From Synergistaceae bacterium (GTDB lineage Bacteria > Synergistota > Synergistia > Synergistales > Synergistaceae), in assembly GCA_031290815.1 (NCBI GenBank), contig JAISLO010000249.1, forward strand, positions 1 to 27,088: a stretch of DNA of 27,088 bases. Reading direction: 5' to 3'. Each line of letters opens with the position of its first letter. Position 1 is the stretch's first letter. Positions 1 through 8,351 of the stretch are shown here, in pieces. The notes beneath the pieces were generated by a model. The model saw only the letters and a list, made by a program, of their open reading frames with translations, did not search any database and was not told where the DNA came from. Position numbers and translations under genes: made by a program.

Positions 1-384
1 GAGGGGGATGGCGTGACGATTTGCGCTAACGGAGTAATGGTCGCCGAGGCCGTGAAAGCGTCCCGCATTCTGGCCCAGCAGGGAATTGGGGCTGAGATCA
101 TAGATTGCTACAGCATCAAGCCGTTCCCGGAGCAGATGCTGCTCTCATCGGTCCGCAGGACGGGGTGCTGTGTGGTCGCCGAAAAGCACACCAACGCGGC
201 CGGACTTTACGGCGCGGTCGCTGAGTGCCTCTGCAGCAACTACACAGTCCCGGCAAAGAGCGTCGCCATTGAGGACGACTTCGGTCAGAGCGGGGCACCG
301 GACGAGCTGCAGGAGTATGATGGTCTCACTCATCGAGAGATAGTGCACAACGTTGTCCAGGTGTGGGCAATGCGCAGGAGGTAA
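1..384 (+). CDS. Transketolase C-terminal subunit, 3' part (truncated by window start)
   Basis: The reading frame is open from base 1 and ends in TAA at 382-384, so only about 127 C-terminal residues are seen. They match the C-terminal domain of the split transketolase small subunit: a TICANGVMVAEAVKAS strand-helix, then DCYSIKPFP, then VVAEKHTNAAGLYGAVAE, then DDFGQSGAPDELQEYDGLT. This domain follows the pyrimidine-binding domain in split transketolases and helps dimer assembly; the enzyme moves two-carbon units between sugar phosphates in the pentose phosphate pathway. The catalytic N-terminal subunit and the start lie outside the window. The ftsE ribosome-binding site AGGAGG (376-381) lies inside its last codons, and ftsE begins 2 bases after the stop, so the two are probably co-transcribed. 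A related dehydrogenase E1 beta or DXS C-terminal domain is a less likely alternative. Confidence 0.85.
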   Translation, partial: EGDGVTICANGVMVAEAVKASRILAQQGIGAEIIDCYSIKPFPEQMLLSSVRRTGCCVVAEKHTNAAGLYGAVAECLCSNYTVPAKSVAIEDDFGQSGAPDELQEYDGLTHREIVHNVVQVWAMRRR

Positions 385-386
385 AA

Positions 387-1082
387 ATGGATATCAGATT
401 TTCCGGGGTGAGCAAGATCTTCTACCCCGATATCACTGCCCTCGAGGATGTCTACCTCGAGATACCCAAAGGCGAGTTCGTGTACCTCGTCGGGCCTACG
501 GGATCGGGAAAGACGACCCTATTGAGGTGCATAACGAGGGAAGTGGCCCCTACGAGAGGACAGATAACCGTAGGGTCGTTCTCGCTTCGCAAAATAAGCA
601 GGGTGGATCTCTCGATATTCAGGCGGGACATAGGCATAATCTTTCAGGACTTTCTGCTCCTCCCTCACCTCAATGTCTTTGAGAACGTCGCCTTCGTGCT
701 CGAGGTGCTGGGCGCTCCTCAAAGGGAGGTCAAGGAACGCACCGGAGAGATACTGGATCAGGTAAATCTCTGGCGCAGGCGGTTTCTTTATCCCCCTCAG
801 CTCTCGGGAGGGGAGCAGCAGAGGGTCGCGATCGCGAGGGCGATAGTAAACGCGCCGTCAGTCCTGCTGGCCGACGAGCCGACCGGCAACCTCGACCTGC
901 ACACGGCGGAGGAGATAATGCAGCTCATAATCTCCATCAACGCACTCGGCACAACAGTTATAATGGCGACTCACAACCAGTATCTCGTAGACGCTTACAG
1001 GCAGCGCGTCATCGGCATCAAGGCCGGCAGGGTTGTCAGGGACGAGAAGAGGGGAAGGTACAACCTCGATGGGGAGTTTTAA
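387..1082 (+). CDS. ftsE: Cell division ATP-binding protein FtsE
   Basis: This 231-residue ABC ATPase is the cytoplasmic half of FtsEX, which couples ATP hydrolysis at the division septum to activation of a peptidoglycan hydrolase outside the membrane. Visible motifs are Walker A GPTGSGKTT (residues 36-44), the Q-loop in IIFQDFLLLPHLNV, the signature LSGGEQQRVAIARA, Walker B VLLADEPTGNLD and the H-loop in MATHNQ. Length is normal for FtsE. The ATG at 387 is chosen because AGGAGG at 376-381 lies 5 bases before it; an in-frame GTG at 363 lacks such a site. The stop overlaps the ftsX start by 14 bases, the usual sign of translational coupling. FtsE rather than LolD is supported by the adjoining ftsX. 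Confidence 0.95.
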   Translation: MDIRFSGVSKIFYPDITALEDVYLEIPKGEFVYLVGPTGSGKTTLLRCITREVAPTRGQITVGSFSLRKISRVDLSIFRRDIGIIFQDFLLLPHLNVFENVAFVLEVLGAPQREVKERTGEILDQVNLWRRRFLYPPQLSGGEQQRVAIARAIVNAPSVLLADEPTGNLDLHTAEEIMQLIISINALGTTVIMATHNQYLVDAYRQRVIGIKAGRVVRDEKRGRYNLDGEF

Positions 1083-1953
1083 GTATGCCGTAAGGGACGG
1101 TTCGAGGCTCATCATCAGGCACTGGGGGCTTTCGGCCCTCACGATCCTGACCTCGATGGCGGTCTTTTACCTTATAGGGGCAAGCGTTCTGCTGGTTTTG
1201 AACGCCAGGCACATAGTGAACATGCTGGAGGGAGAGTTGTCGGTGCGGGCCTATCTCACGTCGAGGGCCAATCCGAGCGAGGTCGTCGAAACAGTGTCGG
1301 CTATCCCTCACGTCGTGCAGGTCGGGATCGTCACAAAGGAGAATGCCCTCGAGAAACTGAAGGCGAGGGTGGGGGACTGGCCCACAGTGCTGGAATTGCT
1401 GGGGGAGAACCCGCTTCCCGACAGCATTGAGGTGTGGGTCGACAAGGCAAGCAGCGTCAAGGGAGTCGCGCAGGCGCTGACAGCCATTACGGACATATCG
1501 GACGTCGTCTACGCCGGCAGGCTGGCGGAAAAACTGTCCCAGTTCTCTCATTTCGCGAGTCAGTTCTCGCTCGCGATCCTGATAGTGGCGGTCACGGCGA
1601 GCGCCGTTGTTCTGTTCAACACCATAAGGATAGCGGTATATTCAAAAGAGGAAGAGATAGGTATAATGCTGATGGTTGGGGCTACCCCAACGTTTGTCGC
1701 GATGCCGTTCGTGCTTCAGGGCGTCATACTCGGGGGACTGGGCTCGCTGGGGGCGAGTTCGCTTCTAGCGTTCAGCTATAAAGGGGTGATAGCCCGATTG
1801 AAGGATATACTGCCGTTCCTGCCATTTCTGGAGGACGGCGTGGTGATTATGGAACTCGGTCTCATTCTGGTTGGAGCGGGCGCCACGGTCAGCCTGATAG
1901 CGAGTCTGGTGGCGGTCGAGACGTTCACGAAAAAGGCCATGAAGCCGTTATAA
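1069..1953 (+). CDS. ftsX: Cell division permease-like protein FtsX
   Basis: This 294-residue membrane protein is the partner of FtsE. It shows the FtsX plan: a short cytoplasmic N-terminus, one membrane segment (about residues 17-45), an extracytoplasmic domain (about 50-165) that in characterised systems contacts the murein hydrolase or its activator, and three C-terminal membrane segments (FSLAILIVAVTASAVVLF, the segment around VLQGVILGGLGSLGASSLL, and LGLILVGAGATVSLIASLVA). The extracytoplasmic part has the family-like features VRAYL, AIPHVVQVGIVTKENALEKL and NPLPDSIEVWV. ATG 1069 is chosen over in-frame 1033 because it lies inside the end of ftsE behind a purine-rich AGGGGAAGG. The next gene is an EnvC-like hydrolase, the expected partner. 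Confidence 0.94.
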   Translation: MGSFKYAVRDGSRLIIRHWGLSALTILTSMAVFYLIGASVLLVLNARHIVNMLEGELSVRAYLTSRANPSEVVETVSAIPHVVQVGIVTKENALEKLKARVGDWPTVLELLGENPLPDSIEVWVDKASSVKGVAQALTAITDISDVVYAGRLAEKLSQFSHFASQFSLAILIVAVTASAVVLFNTIRIAVYSKEEEIGIMLMVGATPTFVAMPFVLQGVILGGLGSLGASSLLAFSYKGVIARLKDILPFLPFLEDGVVIMELGLILVGAGATVSLIASLVAVETFTKKAMKPL

Positions 1954-2059
1954 CGTTTGATCGCGCGCAACGCGAAGAGTTTGTCATTAGCACCGCCTTG
2001 AAATCGAATCGGCATGAGCCGTGCGTCCGGATGGACGCAGGAGAGAAAGGAGCCCAGCG

Positions 2060-3289
2060 ATGATGACATCGACCGGACGAAATATCTCGAGAAGCATACT
2101 GCCCCTGGTGGCGTTTATTTTAATGCTTGTTTCGTTTACATCCCTTGCCGTGCCGTTGCCGTCGTATGCGGCAGCGCCGGAGAACAACGGCGACATAGAG
2201 AAACAGCTTGCCGTGCAGGAAAAACAGCTCAAGAAAATAGAGAGCCAGATAAAGGCGAGCAACAAAAAGCTGAAAGTGGCCAAAGAGAAAGAACATAACG
2301 TTATAAATGAGCTCTCCGCCCTGAGCAACAGGCTGGCTAAGGCGGAACAAGAGCTCAACGTCAGCGTGCTGAAACGCAATCAGATCGCGAATAAACTCCT
2401 CAAGACGACAGAGATGATCAACGAGACCGAGGCGAAGATAGAAAAGGCAAAGAAGCTGCTCTCCAGCCGCATGGTGGCGGTCTATAAGTTCGGCGGCGTG
2501 TCGGAGTTCAACCTCTTTATGTCCGCAAACGGAGCGCAGGACGCGCTCGCCACATCGTATCTGCTCGCTAGGATAGCGGAGCAGGACAAGGAGCTCATAC
2601 GCGAGCTCCAGGTTCAGAAGGGAACTCTCGACAAAGCCCGCGCGGAGCTCGTCAAACAGAAGGCCGAGCTGGAATCCAGAAACAAGGAGCTCGCGCAGCA
2701 CAAGTCCAATATCCAGAAGACCTCCAAGGATCGCGGCAAACTCCTGGAAAAGATCCGCAAGGACAAGGTGCTGTTTCAGGCCGAACAGGACGAACTCCTC
2801 AAGGCATCCGGAGAGTTGAAGGGAAAGGTCAACGAACTCCTGGCAGCGAAGAAGAAACTGCAGCAGGCCAACAAAACCGCCGCTACGCCGCGTTACTTCA
2901 AGGGCGGCAAGCTGGCGTGGCCCCTTCGCGGAAAGATAACGAGCCCCTATGGTACCAGGATACACCCAGTGTTCAAGACCAAGGCAACCCACACCGGCTT
3001 GGATATAGACGGGCAGAGAGGGGACCCCGTGAGAGCCGCGGCGGACGGCGAAGTCCTGTACACCGGATGGCTCAGGGGTTATGGACAGGTAGTAGTGCTT
3101 GACCACGGAGGAGATCTTACGACGATCTACGCTCATCTGTCAGGCATAGAAACAGTTGAGAATTCGAAAATCAAGACGGGGGATATAATCGGCAGGGTTG
3201 GGGCGACCGGAATCGCCACAGGTCCTCACCTTCACTTCGAGGTCCGTATCAACGGAAATACCACCGACCCGATAAAATATCTCCAGTAA
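2060..3289 (+). CDS. EnvC-like murein hydrolase (coiled coil plus M23/LytM)
   Basis: This 409-residue exported protein has a hydrophobic signal or anchor (about residues 12-37, ending SYAAAPE). A long Lys/Glu-rich coiled coil (about 45-285) follows, then a C-terminal M23 (LytM) peptidase domain (about 300-409). The order signal - coiled coil - LytM is that of EnvC and PcsB-like proteins, which dock on FtsX at the septum. The zinc-site motifs look complete: HTGLDIDG (HxxxD) and GPHLHFEV (HxH), plus IYAHL. E. coli EnvC has a degenerate LytM site and only activates amidases, so this homologue may cut peptidoglycan itself (inference). ATG 2060 is preferred because AAAGGAG (2046-2052) lies 7 bases upstream; another ATG follows at 2063. 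It lies directly downstream of ftsEX. Confidence 0.9.
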   Translation: MMTSTGRNISRSILPLVAFILMLVSFTSLAVPLPSYAAAPENNGDIEKQLAVQEKQLKKIESQIKASNKKLKVAKEKEHNVINELSALSNRLAKAEQELNVSVLKRNQIANKLLKTTEMINETEAKIEKAKKLLSSRMVAVYKFGGVSEFNLFMSANGAQDALATSYLLARIAEQDKELIRELQVQKGTLDKARAELVKQKAELESRNKELAQHKSNIQKTSKDRGKLLEKIRKDKVLFQAEQDELLKASGELKGKVNELLAAKKKLQQANKTAATPRYFKGGKLAWPLRGKITSPYGTRIHPVFKTKATHTGLDIDGQRGDPVRAAADGEVLYTGWLRGYGQVVVLDHGGDLTTIYAHLSGIETVENSKIKTGDIIGRVGATGIATGPHLHFEVRINGNTTDPIKYLQ

Positions 3290-3373
3290 CACCGGGAAAA
3301 GACCCTTATGCCGTTGGACAATCTAATCGGCGTTTCCCCATTAACAAATTTTTTATGAAAGTCAGGGATTGAA

Positions 3374-4564
3374 ATGTTCAGAAGATGCAGGGATATTCTA
3401 CTCGGGGTGATAGCCGGCGGATTTGCGACAGCGGCATTGATGCTGGTGGGATCAGCTTACGGGGCGAGCGAGTGGGCTCGTCTTCTGCCATTCTCTCAGC
3501 AAAACCTGATGATAATGAGGCAGGCTCGCTCGATCATAGAAATGTACTACGTGGACGGAAGCGAGTCCCCCGATGAGGAAAAACTCTTCTTCGGCTCGAT
3601 GAAGGGCATGGTTTCGGCGGTCGACGATCCCTACACCAGGTACGTCGAGCCCGAACAGCTCAGGGAGGAGAGCCTCGAAATGGAGGGAGAGTACGGCGGG
3701 CTTGGAATGTATATCGGGGCGAGGGATGGCAAGCTCCTCGTCATAAGCCCGATAGAGGATACGCCCGCCGACAAAGCCGGAGTAAAGCCGCTCGACGAGA
3801 TAGTGAAGGTGGACGAAAAGGTCGTGGTCGGAATGGACCAGAACGACGTCGTCAAACTGCTGAGGGGAGCCCCCAACACCGATGTGACGGTGTGGTTTCG
3901 GCGAACCGGTGAGGATGAGCTTCTTTCATTCAAGCTGACCAGGGAGATAATAAATATCAAGACGGTGCGCCTCGAGATGATTGACAACGTCGCGTACATA
4001 AAGCTCAACAACTTCCATCACAAAACGTCCGCCGAGCTCGCGGACGCCATACGCGAGGCCGAGTCGAACAAGTCGTCCGGCATAGTCCTGGACATGCGCA
4101 ACAATCCAGGCGGGCTCCTGAATGTTGCCATCGATGTAGCCTCCCAATTCCTGGATGGCGGGCTGGTAGTGAGCATAAAGGGAAGGGTCAATCGCTTCGA
4201 TGACGCCCTGTACGCGGAAGAGGGAATAGCCACCAAGCTTCCGGTAGTGGTGCTGATCAACGAGGGGAGCGCGAGCGCGTCGGAGATAGTGGCAGGCGCT
4301 ATTCAGGACCGTAAACGCGGGCTGCTCGTAGGGAAAAAAAGCTACGGGAAGGGCTCGGTGCAGTCCCTGTTCAATCTGCCCGACAACGCAGGGGTGTACG
4401 TGACGATCGCCAGATATACCACTCCATCCGGCAAGGTGATAGATCACAAGGGATTGATCCCCGACTACGCGATAGACGGCGGTCCGGTGATCGAGAGGTC
4501 GGAGGACAAGCAGCTCAAGAAGGCGCTTGGGGTTATGAAGAATGTTCTTCTGTCCCCGAAATAA
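3374..4564 (+). CDS. Carboxy-terminal processing protease, S41 family (CtpA-type)
   Basis: This 396-residue protease has an N-terminal membrane anchor or signal (about residues 9-30) and acts outside the cytoplasmic membrane. A PDZ domain (about 105-190, with GGLGMYIG, DTPADKAGV, LDEIVKVDE) presents substrate C-termini. The S41 core follows, with VAYIKLNNF, LDMRNNPGGLL and the catalytic serine segment NEGSASASE (296-304), and the general-base lysine K326 in SYGKGSVQ. All catalytic elements look intact and the length is typical. In other bacteria CtpA/Prc proteases degrade or mature M23 peptidoglycan hydrolases. Its place directly after the M23 gene suggests it controls that enzyme's level (inference). 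The start is ATG 3374 with a weak AGGGA upstream. Confidence 0.92.
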   Translation: MFRRCRDILLGVIAGGFATAALMLVGSAYGASEWARLLPFSQQNLMIMRQARSIIEMYYVDGSESPDEEKLFFGSMKGMVSAVDDPYTRYVEPEQLREESLEMEGEYGGLGMYIGARDGKLLVISPIEDTPADKAGVKPLDEIVKVDEKVVVGMDQNDVVKLLRGAPNTDVTVWFRRTGEDELLSFKLTREIINIKTVRLEMIDNVAYIKLNNFHHKTSAELADAIREAESNKSSGIVLDMRNNPGGLLNVAIDVASQFLDGGLVVSIKGRVNRFDDALYAEEGIATKLPVVVLINEGSASASEIVAGAIQDRKRGLLVGKKSYGKGSVQSLFNLPDNAGVYVTIARYTTPSGKVIDHKGLIPDYAIDGGPVIERSEDKQLKKALGVMKNVLLSPK

Positions 4565-4623
4565 AAAATTTTGCGGGGTGATGGCAGATAAAATACGCTA
4601 GGTACAGCTTAAAGAGAAAGGGG

Positions 4624-5958
4624 ATGCTCATCCGCTGGCTCGTCGTCTTCCTGGCTGGGGTGGTTGTCGGCTTTCTGATAGCCTCGTGGGTAATGCGGAG
4701 TACGGATCACGGCGATGATTCCGGGACTTCGCGGATTCTCTCTTCCAACGATGTTTTGTCCTCGCGTGATGCAGAGGAACTCAGGGCCGCTGTCTTAAAT
4801 GAGATTTTCCCCCCGTCTGACGCCGTAATCGAAGCGTCAAAGGATGTTTTGTCCTCGCCTGACCAAGGAGAAGTCAGCGCTGACGTTGCAGAGGGTATTC
4901 TGCCCTCGTCTGACATCGGAGCCGTCCAGAGTGATGTTCCGCAGCCTGACACGAGCGGCATCATCGGTACCAAAATTTCGGGAGGTTTGCAGCCATCGTC
5001 TGACGACAGCGTCCTCCGAATCGAAACTTCAAAGGATATCCGGCCATCGCCGAATGAGGGCTCAGTCACGGCCAACGTTCCAAAATGGCGGATTGCGCCG
5101 GCGAAGACGCAGGACACGGCCTCGGATGATGATTACCGCGACTGGGGAAACGACGAAACCCTCCTGAGTGTCTCTCTGGATGTCGTCTATGATGTCGTGG
5201 AAGCGGAGGGTTCGTCTGACGCAGCCCCTGGCGGCGACTCGGGACGGATACCCATGCTGGCTATCGTGTTGGACGACGTGGGGTACAGCATGTCCCTGGC
5301 AATGCAGGTGATCTCGATGGATCTTCCCCTGACGATGGCAGTGATTCCCGGCACCAGGCACAGCGCCGCGATAGCTGCGGAACTCGACAGGAGGGACATC
5401 CCATACCTCGCTCATATACCGATGCAGGCGGCTGGGGATCCTGACGGGAAGGCCGGGCATATCGGCCTGAAGGACGACTACGCGATCGGGGTCGGGATGA
5501 CGGAGTCCGCAATACGCGAAATCCTCATACCGTTGATAGATTCACTCCCTGGCGCATACGGAGTGAGCAATCACAGGGGTTCAAAGGTGACGTCGGATCC
5601 GGAAACGATGAAGGCGTTGATGCGTCTGCTGAAGGAGAGAAATCTCTTCTTCCTGGACAGTCATACGACGGCCAACACGGTCGCCTACGAAACGGCTCGG
5701 GCCATGGGAGTCAGAACCGCCAGGAACTCGTTTTTCATAGATCATGACGGCGATGTCGATAAGATATGGGCCGCGTTCGACAGGGCGATCGGCGTCGTGA
5801 CCAAGGCCGGTTCGGCGGTTGCGATCTGCCACATGAGGCTTGAGACGATCAAGTTCCTCGAAGGTTTGAAGCAGAGGGATTTGAATTCGGACGGCGTGAG
5901 GCTCGTGACGCTGACGCAGCTTATGAAGGAACGTGAACTCCGGAAGGGAGAAATGTGA
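4624..5958 (+). CDS. Divergent polysaccharide deacetylase (YibQ-like) with repeat linker
   Basis: This 444-residue protein begins with one membrane segment (residues 2-24) and a long Ser/Asp/Pro-rich linker (about 30-160) made of degenerate repeats around VLSSPD / ILPSSD. A divergent polysaccharide deacetylase domain follows (about 208-440). Family marks include AIVLDDVGYS, HIPMQA, GVSNHRGSKVT, FFLDSHTTANTVAY and AICHMRLETI. YibQ neighbours envC in many proteobacteria; here a protease gene sits between the two, keeping the same functional group. The enzymatic reaction of this family is not firmly established; a role on cell-wall glycan is inferred. The family proline in the IGHP-like motif is replaced by CHM. 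ATG 4624 follows AAAGAGAAAGGGG immediately, so SD spacing is unusual, but it gives a good membrane anchor. purA follows after 1 base. Confidence 0.85.
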   Translation: MLIRWLVVFLAGVVVGFLIASWVMRSTDHGDDSGTSRILSSNDVLSSRDAEELRAAVLNEIFPPSDAVIEASKDVLSSPDQGEVSADVAEGILPSSDIGAVQSDVPQPDTSGIIGTKISGGLQPSSDDSVLRIETSKDIRPSPNEGSVTANVPKWRIAPAKTQDTASDDDYRDWGNDETLLSVSLDVVYDVVEAEGSSDAAPGGDSGRIPMLAIVLDDVGYSMSLAMQVISMDLPLTMAVIPGTRHSAAIAAELDRRDIPYLAHIPMQAAGDPDGKAGHIGLKDDYAIGVGMTESAIREILIPLIDSLPGAYGVSNHRGSKVTSDPETMKALMRLLKERNLFFLDSHTTANTVAYETARAMGVRTARNSFFIDHDGDVDKIWAAFDRAIGVVTKAGSAVAICHMRLETIKFLEGLKQRDLNSDGVRLVTLTQLMKERELRKGEM

Positions 5959-5959
5959 A

Positions 5960-7255
5960 TTGGACGCTCAGGTACAGGTTTTGGTAGGTGCTCAATGGGG
6001 TGACGAGGGCAAGGGAAGGGTGGTCGACGTGCTCGCCGAGACCGCTGATGTGGTGGTGAGGTATCAGGGCGGGGCAAACGCTGGACACACGGTCATGGCT
6101 GGCGGCCGAAAATATGTGTTTCATCTGCTGCCATCCGGTATGCTGTATCCGAACCGCCTCTGCATCATAGGCAACGGGCTCGTTGTCGACCCCGAAAAAC
6201 TCAGGGAAGAGGTGAACGGCCTGGACCCGTCGCCCGAAAAATCAGGCACGAGGCTCGTCGTGAGCGGAGCGGCCCACATAGTGATGCCATATCATAAAAA
6301 ACTCGACGCGCTGGGGGAGTCGGCTCGAAGCAAGAGCGGCTTTGGATCGGCGATAGGAACGACTGGCAGAGGTATAGGCCCGTGTTATGTGGACAAGTAC
6401 AACCGTACTGGGATCCGCGCGGAGGATCTCGCGCAGCCCGACGTGGTCGCGAAGAAGCTGCGCTTGAACCTGGACGAGAAGAATCTCATCCTTGAAAAGA
6501 TATATGGCGAACCGCCGTTCGAGTTTGACGGTCTATACGAGACCGTCCTCGAATGGGGCAGATTCATCGCTCCGTACATAGGGAACGCCACGTTCGAACT
6601 GGACAGGGCAATCTCCTCCGGCAAGAGGATACTCTTCGAAGGGGCTCAGGGAACGTTGCTCGACGTGGATCACGGAACGTATCCCTACGTCACGAGCTCC
6701 AGTTGTGTCTCCGGCGGTTGCTGTACCGGAGGGTCCGTTCCCCCCGGCAGGATTGACCGGATCATAGGGGTGGCGAAGGCTTACTGCACCAGGGTGGGAG
6801 AGGGGCCCTTTCCAACTGAGCTGACGAATGAGGCAGGGGAACTGCTCAGGAAAAATGGGGCGGAATACGGGGCAACGACTGGCCGTCCCCGCCGCTGCGG
6901 CTGGCTGGACATGGTCGCCCTGAACTATGCCGTAAAGGTTAACGGGCTGGACTTCATCGCTTTGACTAAGCTCGACGTCCTGTCCGGACTCGACGAGCTG
7001 CTGGTGTGCATCGCCTACGATGTCGACGGCGGCAGGCGGGAGACATTCCCGGACTCGGCTGCCGTGCTGGAGCGAGTGACGCCGGTTTACAGGAAATTCA
7101 CGCCGTGGAACGAGGACATCTCGGGTTGTCGGAGTTCGTCGGACCTTCCTGAGGCTGCGCGCGAATACGTCTCCTTCATAGAGGAGTCGACATCCTCGAA
7201 GGTCTGTCTCATAGGCGTTGGCCCGAGGCGCGAGGACACGATCAGGATTTTCTGA
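5960..7255 (+). CDS. purA: Adenylosuccinate synthetase
   Basis: PurA (431 residues from the chosen start) makes adenylosuccinate from IMP and aspartate with GTP, the first committed step to AMP. Clear family motifs are the N-terminal GAQWGDEGKGR loop (residues 10-20), GGANAGHTV, the IMP-site GTTGRGIGPCY, FEGAQGTLLDVDHGTYPYVTSS, TGRPRRCGWLD and the guanine-binding TKLD. The only sensible start is TTG 5960: it lies just after the upstream stop (5956-5958), has GGGAG about 9 bases before it, and gives the standard N-terminus. An in-frame ATG at 5933 would add nine residues inside the upstream gene. The protein is cytoplasmic and housekeeping; its placement with envelope genes looks like operon packing rather than shared function. 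Confidence 0.96.
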   Translation: MDAQVQVLVGAQWGDEGKGRVVDVLAETADVVVRYQGGANAGHTVMAGGRKYVFHLLPSGMLYPNRLCIIGNGLVVDPEKLREEVNGLDPSPEKSGTRLVVSGAAHIVMPYHKKLDALGESARSKSGFGSAIGTTGRGIGPCYVDKYNRTGIRAEDLAQPDVVAKKLRLNLDEKNLILEKIYGEPPFEFDGLYETVLEWGRFIAPYIGNATFELDRAISSGKRILFEGAQGTLLDVDHGTYPYVTSSSCVSGGCCTGGSVPPGRIDRIIGVAKAYCTRVGEGPFPTELTNEAGELLRKNGAEYGATTGRPRRCGWLDMVALNYAVKVNGLDFIALTKLDVLSGLDELLVCIAYDVDGGRRETFPDSAAVLERVTPVYRKFTPWNEDISGCRSSSDLPEAAREYVSFIEESTSSKVCLIGVGPRREDTIRIF

Positions 7256-7266
7256 AGCTCTTTGAC

Positions 7267-7740
7267 ATGCAGATAGTGGATATTGACTTCTGCGGCATAG
7301 AGGATCTCGACGTCCTGTATGCGGTCGAGTGCGCTTGTTTTGCCTCGCCGTGGAAGCGTTATATGCTGGAGAGCGATCTTCAAGATCTTGGCGGAGTCGT
7401 TTATCTCAAGGCCGTGGCAGGCGGGGGGATTATCGCCGGTTATGGAGTCCTCAGCAGAAACGATCGGGACTCTCATCTGCAAAACCTTGCGGTATTGCCA
7501 GAGTACAGAAGGCTTGGCGTCGCATCGCAGCTCATGATAGGCTTTGACGAGATTTCCGAGGAATGGGGGTGCATGAGAATGTGCCTGGAGGTCCGTGTTT
7601 CGAACAAGATCGCGAGGGATTTCTACGCAAAGATAGGCTTTTCTTATCACTCCATATCGATCGGTTACTATGCGGATGGCGAGGACGCTCTCAACCTGAC
7701 GGCGAAGATTCCATTGAGGGTGGGCGAATCGTTGGGGTAA
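7267..7740 (+). CDS. rimI: GNAT acetyltransferase, RimI-like
   Basis: This 157-residue GNAT acetyltransferase resembles RimI, which acetylates the N-terminal alanine of ribosomal protein S18 or related protein N-termini using acetyl-CoA. RimI-like features are the N-terminal DLDVLYAVECACFASPW (the usual A-x-x-CF..PW of RimI), the acetyl-CoA loop in LQNLAVLPEYRRLGVASQL (RRLGVA), and LEVRVSNKIARDFYAKIGF near the end. Length fits RimI (about 150). ATG 7267 is 11 bases after the purA stop with only a weak upstream purine stretch, so coupling to purA translation is likely. Its exact protein substrate cannot be read from sequence, and RimI-like enzymes vary in specificity. Confidence 0.82.
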   Translation: MQIVDIDFCGIEDLDVLYAVECACFASPWKRYMLESDLQDLGGVVYLKAVAGGGIIAGYGVLSRNDRDSHLQNLAVLPEYRRLGVASQLMIGFDEISEEWGCMRMCLEVRVSNKIARDFYAKIGFSYHSISIGYYADGEDALNLTAKIPLRVGESLG

Positions 7741-7766
7741 CTTTGGATGAGCAGGAGGTGCAGCGA

Positions 7767-8351
7767 TTGTCTGAGAATAGCATGAATGAACGAATAGTAG
7801 TAGTCACGGGCGATATCACGCACGAGCGCGTGGATGCAATCGTGAACGCCGCCAACGAGAGCCTGCTTGGAGGAGGAGGCGTGGATGGAGCCATTCATAG
7901 AGCGGCCGGCCCTGAACTCCTTGCCGAATGCCGTGGGCTGGGAGGCTGCCGCACGGGAGACGCCAAGGTGACGAGCGGTTACAGGCTGCCCGCCAAATGG
8001 GTGATTCACACGGTCGGCCCGGTGTGGCGCGGTTATGACCGTGACGCCGAACTGCTTGCCTCCGCATACAGGCGCTCCATGGAGGAGGCGGTGAAGATCG
8101 GGGCTCGGACAATAGCCTTTCCGGCGATATCCACCGGCGTATACGGTTATCCGCAGGATGAGGCCGCACGGATAGCGGTGAGAACAGTCATCGAGTTTCT
8201 GAGCGAGTTCGGGAACAGCGCGGCGATAGACCAAGTCCGGCTCGTCTGTTTCTCGGACTCGTCAGCTGACTGTCACCGGTCGGCGATGGCGGAGCTCATT
8301 GGAGAGATCAAACGCCTGCAGCCGGAGGAACAGACGGATAAATCCGATTGA
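7767..8351 (+). CDS. Macro-domain protein (O-acetyl-ADP-ribose deacetylase type)
   Basis: A single macro domain fills this 194-residue cytoplasmic protein. Macro domains of this MacroD/YmdB(E. coli) type bind ADP-ribose and hydrolyse O-acetyl-ADP-ribose or ADP-ribosyl-glutamate/aspartate bonds. Clear motifs are GDITHERVDAIVNAANESL, the glycine-rich GGGGVDGAIHRAAG, GDAKVTSGYRLPAKWVIHTVGPVW and the phosphate loop ISTGVYGYP. TTG 7767 is chosen because AGGAGG (7753-7758) lies 8 bases upstream; the later ATG 7782 would remove only five residues and lacks its own site. It sits 26 bases after rimI, and its stop overlaps the TTG start of the radical SAM gene, so they are coupled. Why an ADP-ribose enzyme accompanies haem genes is unclear. 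It is unrelated to the B. subtilis-type ymdB elsewhere in this window. Confidence 0.9.
   Translation: MSENSMNERIVVVTGDITHERVDAIVNAANESLLGGGGVDGAIHRAAGPELLAECRGLGGCRTGDAKVTSGYRLPAKWVIHTVGPVWRGYDRDAELLASAYRRSMEEAVKIGARTIAFPAISTGVYGYPQDEAARIAVRTVIEFLSEFGNSAAIDQVRLVCFSDSSADCHRSAMAELIGEIKRLQPEEQTDKSD

Noticed and set aside
2120..3136. 338-residue open frame opposite the EnvC-like gene
   Set aside because: It is a Leu-rich mirror of the coiled-coil coding region without domain motifs.
3294..3360. Possible terminator between the EnvC-like gene and ctpA
   Set aside because: GGGAAA/TTTCCC (3294-3299, 3333-3338) with nested GCCG/CGGC could fold, and a T-run occurs at about 3350, but the stem is broken by a large bulge and the T-run is about ten bases away.
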